A stretch of 64,000 nucleotides of DNA from Opisthorchis felineus (taxonomy: Eukaryota > Platyhelminthes > Trematoda > Opisthorchiida > Opisthorchiidae), in contig SJOL01003934.1 of the NCBI GenBank assembly GCA_004794785.1, forward strand, positions 28,822 to 92,821. Reading direction: 5' to 3'. Positions 21,373 to 33,285 of the stretch are shown piece after piece (the stretch's first letter is position 1; each line of letters begins with the position of its first letter). The notes beneath the pieces are model-generated. The model was given only the letters and a program-made list of their open reading frames with translations, was not told where the DNA came from and ran no database searches. Made by a program: the position numbers and the translations under genes.

Positions 21373-24300
21373 TTCGGTGTCCAAGAATTTGAAGTTGTTA
21401 GTGGTAATAGTCGGTCGGTTAACTTGAGCCAGGCAGGAAGTATGTTAAGTTGGTGTGTAAGGAAAAGATTATTTATGCTTATATTGACTATCCCAGCTGT
21501 GGTTGAGCTGGCAAAACAGCGCTTTGTAATGCCCTAATGGATCAACAGACGTGAGAGTATGCTGTGTCATTGATGTTGTTTGGAGGATTTGTTAACTTGT
21601 CAGAATACCAGCGGAAAGGATCGATCAATGTTGCATTGCATTAGGACGAAGAAAGGCAAGTATATTTCAGGTTGGAGTTGTTATGTAGTCTGACATCCGT
21701 AGGTCCATATCGATGAGTGTCAGTACCACTTGGGAGTCGTTGTGTTAGGGTCGTCTGGTCTAACTGTCTTTAGGTTAGGTGAGGGAACACTAAATGAGTG
21801 CGGCAGATTCCTGTGGCTGTTGTAATGGAACAAACTTCTGTCATGATTTATTGGCACTGGTGCACTGGTTGATCTTGAATGTCCCGAAATGACCCTGGAA
21901 TTCCTCTAATAACTACATAGCACGGCTTGGGTAAGCTGATGACTTCGGTTTTAGATTGTTTTCGCGGCTATCAATGTCGGTTATCGATAGTGCATCCTGG
22001 GAAGCCTGGGTTGTGGTGCGAGGTTGCCAGCGGTTGCCCTCGTTCCAACGTCTCCACAGCTTAGCTGCGCGCAGTTCGGGTGTTCATAGAGTGGCGTAAA
22101 CATCCGGTTACAAGTCAGTTGCACCGGTTTATGTTGGTTCTTGGCCACAAAATGCTCTTTTCTGCAAAACCTTTGCGGGCGAAATAAACATTTTCACGCA
22201 AAATGTTGCATTTTGTTGTATGCATGCTCAAACCAAAAAATCACTCTAGCGTACCTACATTTTGTCCCGATTTATTTTAAATGATCTCCCTCCTAAATTT
22301 TTGGCGCTCATTCGACTTTGGACCTGCTGTGCTATGGATTCAGCAGTGGCTTCAAATATGTTTGTTGGGAAATTAGGGGCTGTCTGCTTTTCATCCTTCA
22401 CGGTATTTGAGAAGGCGCTAAAGGAATACATAACGAAAAACCGTGTGGTATTTGTGCGTATAGCCAGTAATCAAAGCACCTACGCTGTTTTGTGTTACGA
22501 ATGGATGTACTACAAATGCAGTAGGCGACCAGCAAGACAAACGGAAAGTCGAGGAATCCGAAGTAAACTGAACTTATTTGCTACTTACAAACGGTACGCG
22601 AAGCACCGGCTATCCAGCGCGTTTTCGTCTAAGGAGGCAGGGGAACCATCTCGCAGTCACTTCTTATTATCTTGAACACCCTCATAAGGTTTCTAAGTTT
22701 TTGTACGATAAATCGACATCTAACCATAGAGGAGTTGGGCACCTACAGGGCCCTGTTGAACTATGGAACGCCGCCCGGTGAATTGCGGTAGTTTCTGGCC
22801 GATGAATTCGGCAAGGTCCTCACTACTCAGGACATATACAACTACCGCCGAAAGTGTCGGCCACCTCTGTTGAGCAAGTGGCACATAGCTTGGTTTCGCT
22901 GTGGCAGATGATATGCCTTTGGTTCTGGTAAAACTTTGGGAGACCGGACGCATGCTTGTGCTGCAGTCGGCGGAAGGTCGCTATAGCCACATATGTTTCT
23001 CCAGATGGCAGCAGATAGCGCTGGTCTGACTCTTCCCGGATGTAGTAAATGTCGATGGAACGCACGCGACAAACCGTTTTGGGTAAGTTTTTTAAAGCAA
23101 CTAGTATCTGGCCGTAGATACAAGCTCTACACTTTCCTGATCACGGATGGCATGGGTAACGAGCGTCCGATTATGTATGCCTTCGTGGAAAGCGAACAGT
23201 TTGCTCCCATGCGTAAACTGTTTGGCTTGTCCAGGGAAAATGATGGGCGAACAGTAGCCCGTGAAGATTTTGGTAATGGACAAACTGGGGTCAAAAATGT
23301 TGGCAGTGAGAGTAGTGTTCGGCTGCAATGTCACGTTGCTCTACTTCCATATTATAAAAGATATCCCGAAGCACGTATGAATCATTTAACATCCATGTAT
23401 CTTTGGTCATAGACACACTGTGCGAACAGCTGGCACGTATTCCACCGTATGACTTGCCTGGACAATGCTTTACAGTAGGGTTTTTGTTTATCATAATACT
23501 AGCACACAAATTCCGTCGGGGTCAGCAACTGCCGCGCCGCACGGACTCACGATTTGTCTCTTACCTCACGGCCCACTGGTTGTGCATCACCAGCAAATGG
23601 GCTGTGCACGCACAATCCTGGACGGTTCATTTTTTAATGTGACCAACAACCGTCCGGAGAACGCGAACGGTCACCTGAAAAACCGAGTGCACCACTCAGA
23701 CACACTGGAGCATGCAATACAGGAGGTGTCACGGCACGCCGAGTGGCTCATGCTGGAGTATCATATGCACTCGCCACATCACTGCGACCGACGGGAAATT
23801 CTGGAGGGCGATGAGTACGTTCTGAACGTTGCCTATCGAATGATTACGCATGCGTGTTCCCTCACTTTGAGGCACTTGGGACCACGACGCCCAAGGATGC
23901 ACTATCATAGTGTCGGAACAAACAGAGTGAGGCCAATCTACGTCAACTAACTTATGGTTCCTGGTGCAAGCACTCAGGTGCTCCCAGACGGTTAGCACCT
24001 GTGCTGGAAAATGCACATGCCCCTTCTGCCAGGGGATGTGGATACTCTGCATCCATTTTTTATCTGTATTTAGAGACCAGTCAGTTCCAAGCATGAAGAA
24101 ACATTCCTCAAAGATGTTTTATTAGGTTGCTTCCGCATCCACCAACCGGAATGAGGTATAATCCTTACACTGGTTCCCTAGCCACCTCCAACAGCTTCCG
24201 ACGGCCTGTGTAAACAATTAAACCGAGCGGCGGATACACTTCAGGGACTGGAACGCAGGAGGGCCACAGCCGTCAGCAAGCAGTTGATTGTTCAAGGGCA

Positions 24301-24610
24301 AACCCTGCTTCACCAAGGCTCGACGTCTGCGACTGATGACCCGCCGTCGATGGTCGAGGATACTGCACCTCAACCCAGGTGGCGGTCTAGGAACACAGAC
24401 TAGGGGTTTTGTGGGATTTGTGACCGGCGAACTGGTACCAATGACCGATGGTGTGCAACGGATCGCGTATAATGTCAATTTGACTGTTGTGATGGTGAAA
24501 CTTGCCCGCTGTGTTGTGATGCTCTTCAGGCTTGTCCCAAATGTGAGTCCACAGAGGATTAATTTATTTTTGGTGCCTAGCCCTCGGCCTGTCCGGAAAA
24601 CGCAAAGGTG
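21373..24610 (+). mobile_element. MULE-type DNA transposon, copy 2
   Basis: This is the longer of the two MULE copies. Bases 21373-24027 repeat copy 1 in inverted orientation. Beyond 24027 the transposase coding similarity continues through the SWIM finger and a degraded C-terminal region to about 24600, which I judge by remembered family patterns. A leader of about 960 bp precedes the ATG at 22334. Terminal inverted repeats are not apparent. The right edge is uncertain. Confidence 0.8.
22334..24610 (+). pseudogene. MULE transposase with SWIM finger, broken
   Basis: Pieces occur in this order: an N-terminal FAR1-like region from the ATG at 22334 (FEKALKEYITKNRVVFVRI, YEWMYYKC); a segment in another frame (GNHLAVTSYYLEHPHKVSKF, 22578-22781); an in-frame stop followed by FLADEFGKVLTTQDIYNYRR (about 22790-22850); the first catalytic Asp in VVNVDGTHATNRFG (about 23040); TFLITDGMG and MYAFVESEQFAP; the second Asp in ILVMDKLGSKML (about 23268); YFHIIKDI; NNRPENANGHLKNRV with the likely Glu; and the SWIM finger CTCPFCQGMWILCIH (CxC...CxH, about 24014-24058). 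It would cut and paste the element. At least three frame changes and one stop inactivate it. Confidence 0.83.
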
Positions 24611-27600
24611 TGCTTGCTAGCCGCTTCGCAAAGAGGGAAGCTTATGATGCTGACCTGGACTAAAGCACACATTTCCAGCACAGTGTGTCCCGGAAGTCTG
24701 TGTGCTTCCGTATTTTCGGCTCCAAGAAAGAGCTAATCGACAGCCATGAGTTAATGGCTTAATACTAGGATTAACGCTGTAGAGTTTTTGAGAGATTAGG
24801 ATTCGCACAGTTCGGTGACATTTAGGATTCATGCAGGAGTTAAACCATGGTGTAGAGGCGACAATTTGATATAAGGATTCGGCCAGCGGGTTCGAGAGAA
24901 GCTCTGATTTCATAAATAGTATGGGTTTTAGAGTTTTAGAAGCTTGACTTGTCATTCCTCGGAGTTGAGGGCCAGTTTATTCTTGGGCACTATTTTCCGT
25001 TTCAGCCTCTCATAGGAAGTGCCAAATGTGGCCACATAGATTTCGAGCTGAACATTTGTGGAGGCTTGTAGTTAACAGTTCGTTACGTTTTCCATGAACC
25101 CAGTAATGACACGTTTAGAAGCTGACTCCTGGTTGTCACCGTCCGACAAGGGCTCCTCGATCTGGTCATTAAGCGATTCCGTCCGACATCATTAAATTAG
25201 AAATATGAATGATGGGCAGGGGTGAAATGGGCTCAGTGACACAAATGGACAAGTTAGGAGAACCATGTTGCATCTTGGGCAACGCTTTGTAAATCTTAAG
25301 TTAAGTGTGCCATGATGCAGCAGACATTATGGTAGAAACTCAGTGGGATGGACGAAGAGAACGATGAAGGGTTCGCACTAGTCGGAAGGACGAAAACCAA
25401 GTTGGTGTGGCAGAACAATTTGTGGAACTGAGTTTGAAACCAAGTGGCAGAAAGACACTTCGACAGGGGACACGTTGACACATGCTCGTTGGTAAAATTT
25501 TTTGAAGAATTAGGTAATAACAAGTTACCAGATGTCATGGGATCACCTCTCCATTGGTCCCAAAGCAAGCCCATTCTAGAAAAAAACAGTGGAAGCTCTG
25601 GGAAGATGAAACTTTTATGTACGTACGAGAGCAGCCACAGAATTGAACCTTAAGGCAGCCGGTGAAAAGTTGAAGAGGATAGGGAATTTGGAAAATCCCA
25701 AAGTCGTATATCAGGTATTCCCAAAGGCGACGATGACTGTGTGAAAAGAGATTCAGACGAAATAACCGCCCAGGCTACGAAAGGATGAAATCGTTTTTGT
25801 GGCCTTCTGTTGAATACTCTCAAGTAATCTTTTTTATAAATGTAAGGCCATTTAAAAGCTATTTCATCTCTTGAATATACCCACCGCTATAATTACCTTA
25901 AGTAGTATCGAATTTTTGTGAACCCTTTTGGAAGCCAAGTGCGCTGGCTGAATGACTGCTCAGAATGAATCAAATTGGTCAAAGATATTTTTGAAAGGAT
26001 GTATTGTAGGACAGACGGCAAACCGTTATGCTTGGTTAAAAACGGTGCAGAGCGCACACTCCCACGCCACTAGGCCTTCACTGTCTGAAATGTTAAACCG
26101 AAAATTGAGAACTGTTATTATTAAGATCCAGTGAACTGCACACATCTGTAATTGAACAGCCTGTCTTTGAATTCTAAAGAATTCACCTAATCTCCACTCA
26201 TGCACAACCAACGATCCAAGATTAGGTCTCAGTGCACATGGCGCATAATTGGGTGTGCTCTAGAGCCTGATGGAAGAACGTTGATGATGATTGTCTCATT
26301 TCGCTTTCGGTATGCAAGTTCCTTAAACGGCACTCAGTGACCGTGGGACCACAGAAGACAGATTCTGATTTAAAGAAGATTTCACTGCTTTGATCAAAAT
26401 ATTGGGTCTAGGTTTGACCGTCTACAGTCTTTGATGACTGTTTGTCATATGCATCAGGACTTTGTGAACGTCGCTCAGAAGGAACGAGCGGATAAGCTCC
26501 AGAAAACGTCAAACTCTGCCACACTAATTTTTGCCACCGCTTTGACTTCTTTTGCATCATGCAGCTTCACCGATAGGACAGAAAACTGAGATCTCTGATA
26601 AAGGCATGAGTGGTTCTGTTCTGACGTGACTTTTTCGTGAACCGCTCAATAGACAGTCCTCACCGTTCCTGAATAGATTGATAACTTGCTCTGCTGACCA
26701 ATCAAAGGGGAAAAAAGTTGCTACAAATTTGCAACTTTAATTAATTTCCAGAGTTTTGGTTAGCATTTTCATCGGTTTCGAGGAAAGTGAATTAACCAAC
26801 TAAGCATGTCGTATTTTCTTTGACGGAGCACACTACTTATGATGCCCCAAACACGTCGCAAATTAACAGCACTATGTATCATAATTATCCGTACAAACAG
26901 ACTCACCGTTCTGCGTTGTGTTCAAAAGATAAAAAATCACTTGGTTGTAATAACGTAGCAGTCTTACACGATAAAACGTACGGTACAAAAAAGACGCTTG
27001 AGAAAACCTGTTGCTCAACCGTAAAAATCTGAGCTCATAGATTAGTGGTAAATTCGCGCGCAGAAGCAGAATTCGCTAAGCAACACGCATGTAAAATTCT
27101 GAGGATGTCGAGAGAAACGGGTGAATTTTGCTCACTGCTTGACGAATGAGAGCTCGGATTCAGTCATGGATTCTTTATCTATCACGATCCAGTTTAAACC
27201 CCTGTCAGGATGTTTCCTCCTTAGTGCGACGGCTGTGATAGAAGAAGGAAAAGCTTCGTTGTTGGCCAGAAATAATGGCCTTACGGGAAGTGCGACGTTC
27301 GCCAGATGGACGTTCCCAGTGTTTCAGTAGGAGAGGACAGCATTCTACACTGCTCTGCACTTTCTGTTGGCCCCAGTCGATTGGGTGACCATTGTGGCTT
27401 GATTCCGCACTTCCCAAACCATCGGACGACGCAGACAGACCTTTTGAACGTCTCTACCAGCATAAAATTCCTTTATATTATGTCTCTGGTAATGAGATGT
27501 CCTCTTCTGCTAGGGCGTCCACGTTTCTGTTGACAGCACCGGTTCTGGGCCTTAAAACACATGATTCCATTGAATGTTTGCTCCCAAGAAGATGGTGAGT

Positions 27601-29765
27601 AAACAAAAAGCGGGGCCATCCCCATGCTCCAGACTCTACTTGTCTATACCTATCTGGTAATAGTATGGAGGATGCGGCTCAAACTCCTTCGTCCGTATCG
27701 TTCGTTTGGATGTCCACAGCAAGATAGGAGCGACACCTTTTGGAACACAGCACAATGGATGAAGTTGATATTACAATATCCATCTATCCAAGGTACGGGA
27801 TTTAGCAAGCACAAATATCGGTAGAACAGAATGTCTTGTGTATTCATGGGCAAGCATACATTTTCAGACTGGATTCATGTTACAGGGAGGGGGCTCTACC
27901 GAATCTCAAGTGAAACGCCTGCTCACACTATTCTCCAGCTGAATGTGCTGTATAAAGTTGTTTTCGGCGACGACAATATTCAGAGCAGCGGAGCAGTTAA
28001 CTTGGTGCTACACTACCCATCAGCAAGGCAGAGGTCCCGAATGCCAATCAATCTGAGTTGACTAAATTTGGTGCTTCAATACGAAAAAGGTCTACGGAAA
28101 ATAAGCCTATCTGATGAGTCGTGAAGAAAGTTCGGGTGGTGGTGTGAGCTACCCAATTATTTCCAACATCCTTGTGGGTGCTGTCACGCGCAGGAAACTT
28201 CGTTCACTTTTGAGCAATTCGACCAGTAGCATTTACAAAGTTCTGTATCTGAGAAAAATGGGGCATAGTATAAAAATGCCTACATCCAACGGTTGTGGAC
28301 AGGATGTTTCACTAGGTAGGGCCAGCCAGATAAGGCTCAACAAAACATTGAGGTGAAATGCACATTGGCCCAGTAAAAACGGGGTTAGTCTTTTCTGGTG
28401 GTTTCTTAATCATGTGATTCAGCATGCTGAAGAAAATTATATCTTTGGTAATCTAGACTTTCGAGCTGATGTGAATTCAAACTTTAGACTGGCATGGTTT
28501 TGTTTTCAAACATACATAGTATTTTTAATTCTTTTGTTAAATAAAAACATCAAATTCTCGCCTTCTGTTGCGTAAAAAAAAGAAAAATTGTCAATTGTAA
28601 CTTTTCAGCTTAAGCTTCGTCGTGGTAGTCTTTCCTGAACAGAAGACACTGCTTTGGGGCTCGCAGAACAACGACTCCATTCTGGGACAAGTGAGTATAT
28701 GCTTTAGGGAGCATTCTTCGCACAATTGCTCAACAAATGATATTCTCATGTCTGTTGACTTTCTTGGGAATTCAGCCAGTTCACTAGACGAGTAGAAGGA
28801 TCTTATGTTGCTTACTAGAGCCATCTGTTATTTGCCGTCAACAACTTTTACCCCAGTTTCGGGGTGAGATTTTTTAGCCCTTCTTGGGTTGTTGGGTGTG
28901 ATGCGGAGACCCTAAACTAATAGGGAACCTTGCCATTCAGGTCAAAAGTGACGAACTTGTCACCTTCTGCCTTCATCTATCTATTATTCTATTCCTTTCC
29001 TGTGTGCTGATGTATTTTTGTCCCGCCTGTGCTGCTTTTCGACCAAACTCGAAATTCTGTGCTGTGCCCTCGACTGACGTGACTCGGTGGCCAATTAATG
29101 AGAGACCGACCAGACAGTCAGCGAGTTTACCAAACATGTTAGATGAACGAACCTGATTTGTCGGTACACCAACTAATTGGCATAACCACTCTTTGTCATC
29201 ACATGAATCTGGTAAGAAACATAAACAATTCGCATTTTAAATGCATCTGGTGTTCAATTTCAGTTTTGTTTGCATCCAAACTCCCGGGTGTTTGCCTCAA
29301 CGTTCGCGCATAGCTCCTGCAAAAAAGCAGTTCATTATGACCGGTTCAAGACATCCCTCTTGCCGAAGTAACACCTTCGGGAGACCTCATGATATTTCTT
29401 CGGTAGGAGTGTTTCCTCATGGGAGGCTTGTTAATATCAACCGTGTCCACTGTTTTCTTCCCAGAGTTGAAAGAGATATAATTGCACCGCCACTTTTTTC
29501 AACATACTTCACAAAAGTGGAATACAGTTTCTTTTTTGACTGGCACTAACACCCCGGCTATTCAATATTCTCTTGACTACCATGAACCAGTAAGCAGCGC
29601 AGAGGAAGGGTAATTCCACTGGATGTGTGAAACTTGCTTGTGAGCAGTCGTCACTCGGATGGCCAGTCAATACGTGACCAAGTGATGTGGTTTCCGTTAT
29701 TCAAGGATAAATAGTGCTATGTTTTGTCCAAATGAGAGCTAATCAAACTGCTGATGAGGAACCCG
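24611..29765. other. Unassigned DNA
   Basis: No gene is supported. Open frames are short (up to about 112 codons) and lack motifs. A weak resemblance to the RNase H end of a gypsy pol on the minus strand near 27500-27560 is too short to call. Confidence 0.45.
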
Positions 29766-29822
29766 TGGCCAAACCATTAAGTATTCAAGCGCTGGCTGGG
29801 AAGTCGAGGGTTCTTAACTCTA
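29766..29822 (+). mobile_element. tRNA-like head of a second SINE type
   Basis: TGGCCAAACCATTAAG resembles an A box, and GAGGGTTCTTAACTC, about 40 bp downstream, is a degraded B box. It resembles the minus-strand head at 15990-16042. It is not a tRNA gene because no cloverleaf stems are evident. Confidence 0.4.
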
Positions 29823-29956
29823 CCTGAGTTTAGTGAGGTGCGCACTACTGATGCAGCAGCTGTACAGTATTTGGCTTCTCGACTTTTCAACATATATCGG
29901 CTTCACTGATAGGATGAAATACCTAGTAAATAGTTCAAGTGTCTCCAGTGTTTGTC

Positions 29957-30078
29957 TGTGGAAGAGATGTACTACACTTGCCTCGCATGTCAGGTGTCAA
30001 GGGGTCACGAATATTTGTCGCTGTTTCGTCCCAATAAGAGCGAAACTCAAATCCAATGCCTGCTCTCTGTGGCGTGAA
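29957..30078 (+). mobile_element. tRNA-derived SINE, copy B
   Basis: The head has CTTGCCTCGCATGTCAGGTG (29978-29997), and the body has CCCAATAAGAGCGAAACTC followed by AATCCAATGCCTGCTC. Both parts align with copies A and D. Confidence 0.65.
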
Positions 30079-33000
30079 CTCACCTTACTTACTGCGCCAG
30101 GACAGGAAGAGGACTGTTCCGGCGGGACTGATGTAAATGCAAACAGTGATCTACATCGAAAGCAACAGAGTTTTTGTTTGAGTCTGCGCTACCTCATCCT
30201 TCACAGCAGTTATATTCCATTCAGTCGGCATGAGCTGTATAAACTCAATTACTAAGTCTGAGTCAATAATATGTATACTTCACTTGTGGCTACTTGTTAA
30301 GAATAATGAACCAGCCATTTCATAGTATCGGAATTTGTTTCCACTGTAGCGTGTGTGTGGGGGGGGGGGAGAAATTCGGTTTTTCGACAGAGGATTACAA
30401 CACAACAAATGTCCCATGCCCGTAACACTTTCTCCTTGATAGGGTTGATTTCTGTTACGGTGGCTCACTCGAAAATGAGTGCTGTATAATGTTTTGATGA
30501 TCATTTGGATGCATACAGTAACAACACCGCCTCCGGATGGTTTTGGGTTGCATTCCACGGTAACAGTCTACATTAAACCAAGGTTGATACAGAGTGATTT
30601 AATATGTCTAACGGCTCCTGGGTTAGTAGATTTTTCGATTGCCCATGCTGGAAATGGGGTGCGATTTCAGTTGTATATTATTAATGGGTTTGTACGATGT
30701 GACAAAGGTGGAATCAGCAATCAAAACCCGTAGTACCCGTGATGAGAAAATGTGTTTAAAAACGAATCGTAAATTGGTCACTCTCCAGATTAGAACCGCG
30801 GTCTTTCATTCTGTGGAATATCGGTTCAATTGGAAAAGTTGCACACAGATTGCCATTATGAGGGGAGTGGTCTCAGAGGAAGAATGTTGCTATGGATTGG
30901 ATAACCATGCAAATAGCTTTGCTGCTTATCACCTGTCAAAGCGCTCTTGCTCAAACTGCTTGAAACCATCCAACATAACGTAGCCTTTTGAACAATTACA
31001 AAGTCACCGCCCCAGTTTGTGTAAAAAATGGGCCAAAACGCAACCGATGCTTCGTACTGGGCCACAAAGATAAAAAATCAGACATCCTTAGAGCACCATT
31101 AAATAACCTATTGTTATAAAATGATCACAAGACAAGTTATGCACAAATATATCACTCACGTGATCCAACTAATATTTGGCGTGAACAAAAGTTGGGATCT
31201 ATATTTTCTATTCTGGATAAGTAGCCCATGAGGTTTTGTTTCATAACAGAACGAGTTTCGTGAATCACAGCCTGATCAGGGCCGTAATAAAACAAATATG
31301 TGACTAGCATGTGTCTGAATGGTTCCTTTGTTTGAATCTGAGCGTAAAACGTGTCTCTGGCAAAAGCTTCAAGCTGATTCCACCTTTACAACACACACGG
31401 GTGAGGAAGGGTCCTTGACTCAGACTCGAAGGGCAAAAACAGAATACACTGGATAATCAGGAACGGATAAAAATGACACTGATAAAAGAGTTTCCCGTTT
31501 CGAGAAAACCAGACGTTTATGGTATATGAAGTCACAGTGGGTGAATATGGACCAAATGTAGTGCCAATTTTTCTAAAATGGAGGCATCACTCAGCTAATC
31601 AGTGTTCGCCTTTCTTATAAGAGATCTTATTCTGAAAGACACAGAACAGGGGAATTTCCCCGATTCTCAGTTCTGTGCATCTCGAATAAAACATTCCCTC
31701 ATTCGACTAAACAACATTCAAGGGAACAGATTCTGCCCTCCCTTTCTGCGTACAAATCGTTCGTGCAAGTGGGATACCCTTGCAGATACTCTGCAAAAAT
31801 TCCGTCTCTGAGGGGCAGGCAGAACAATGACGGTAGAAGTAGTTGAAATGCTCGCCTGTTAAGCTGGCCTCATTTTACTCGCTGGATTTAAACAAATCAC
31901 CGACTTCTACTCATCCGCAAACGACAGATGGCTCCTAGTGCGCGATCCGAGTCAGCTCACATCATTTTCTCAACCCTTGATAAGACAATAGGGTGGTGGA
32001 ACCTGGGACTCCACCACGAAACTCTTGGTCCCGTCTCAAAAGGGTCAGGGTTGTGCTACTTGAACAAGCATTCCAGAGCAAACGAAAGATTTCCGATTTA
32101 ATGTTTTCATCCTCTGTTGGGTGTGGCGTGTGGCCGTCCGCTTCCCTGTGCGTTAGGCCTCAGGTACGAAGTCGTTTTCAGAGCAGTTTAGCACAGATTC
32201 ACTGTTATGGCTCATGAGGAAAAACCCGCAAACGCAGAATATTTTTATGGTTGCTTGTTTTACGTTATTTAGTTTGGCTGACGGGCCAAGTTCGTTCCCT
32301 TCAATCAACCTACGCAAGCTCGTTGTTTGACTCACTTTGCGTGCTGAAGAGATTGGTCAACAAGGAAAACAGTCTCCCCTCGGTATCATAATAAAACATT
32401 CCTCCACAGCCTTGCCCAAATTGCAGCTTGCTTCTATACCGAATGGAGGAGTATATATCCAACTGGATTTCAGGTTTTTTTATGGATCTCCACCTCCCAA
32501 AAGAAGAAAGGTAAACGCTGCTGACGTCACGCGTCTATCCACGCGAATACCACTGCCATCTGGAAAATACACACTAATCATTCGTCCCATTCCAAAATTG
32601 CTTGTATCTGTATGAGTGTGTGTGAGGGAGAGCAAGAGCGTTGGTAGAACAGTGAGGTATCTGCCTGTTTGGATACCTCAACGCTCCCTTGCTCCCAGGT
32701 GGCTATTTTGACCCGCCGGTAAATTTCTGATATCCTCTATCAATTACAATGGTTCATTAGGATCATTCCGGACCGTTTTCTTTCAGAATAGGAGCTGAGA
32801 AAGGCTTGTTGCTCTCAGACGTCTCGGTATTAAATTGTGTGTTGAGGAAGACGTGGTTTTCCGTTTGGCTTTACCTTGTTAGGGACAAAAACATAAGAAC
32901 CTAAATTTTGTCCACCCCAAACCCCATCTCCAACTTCATTCCCGTACAGTAAGGCGAAGCCAAAATTTTCCATTACTTTCGTTTTCACACCTCACACGCA

Positions 33001-33130
33001 AATCTGCGATCCTACCTTCTCCAATCAACTAACCTTATCTTACTGCACTATTCCCCCAGGACTGATTTCTCACGCAATCACTTTGAGTCCCTGTTGTTTG
33101 TTCGCATGTCTAAGGGTGTTCAGCAACCTT
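30079..33130. other. Unassigned DNA
   Basis: No gene is supported. An 11-base G run lies at 30359-30369. The open frame 32337-32615 contains a nuclear-localisation-like PPKRRKV but is short and isolated. Confidence 0.45.
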
Positions 33131-33285
33131 ATGAGTAGTGTGTTACTTATAAACAACTGCGTACCACGATATCTCGAAAATCCTATCGGCTGAAACAGGC
33201 GGCAGCCACAATCAGCTGAAGAAAACCATCATAAACGAGCAGTTCAGCTGGATCCATCTGAGTCTCCCGTCCAGACGAAACTAGT
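33131..33285 (+). mobile_element. Foldback MITE, partial copy
   Basis: It lacks the left inverted repeat but has the interior (CGATATCTCGAAAAT, GGCTGAAACA) and a right arm (CATCATAAACGAGCAGTTCA, CTGAGTCTCCCGTC). These match the complete copy at 59952-60181. The first 16 bases, ATGAGTAGTGTGTTAC, recur exactly at 56579-56594. Confidence 0.7.

Noticed and set aside
27205..27600. Minus-strand resemblance to the RNase H end of a gypsy pol (RTGAVNRNVDALAEED)
   Set aside because: It is one short motif with no neighbouring RT or integrase wording and stops around it. It is too weak to annotate.
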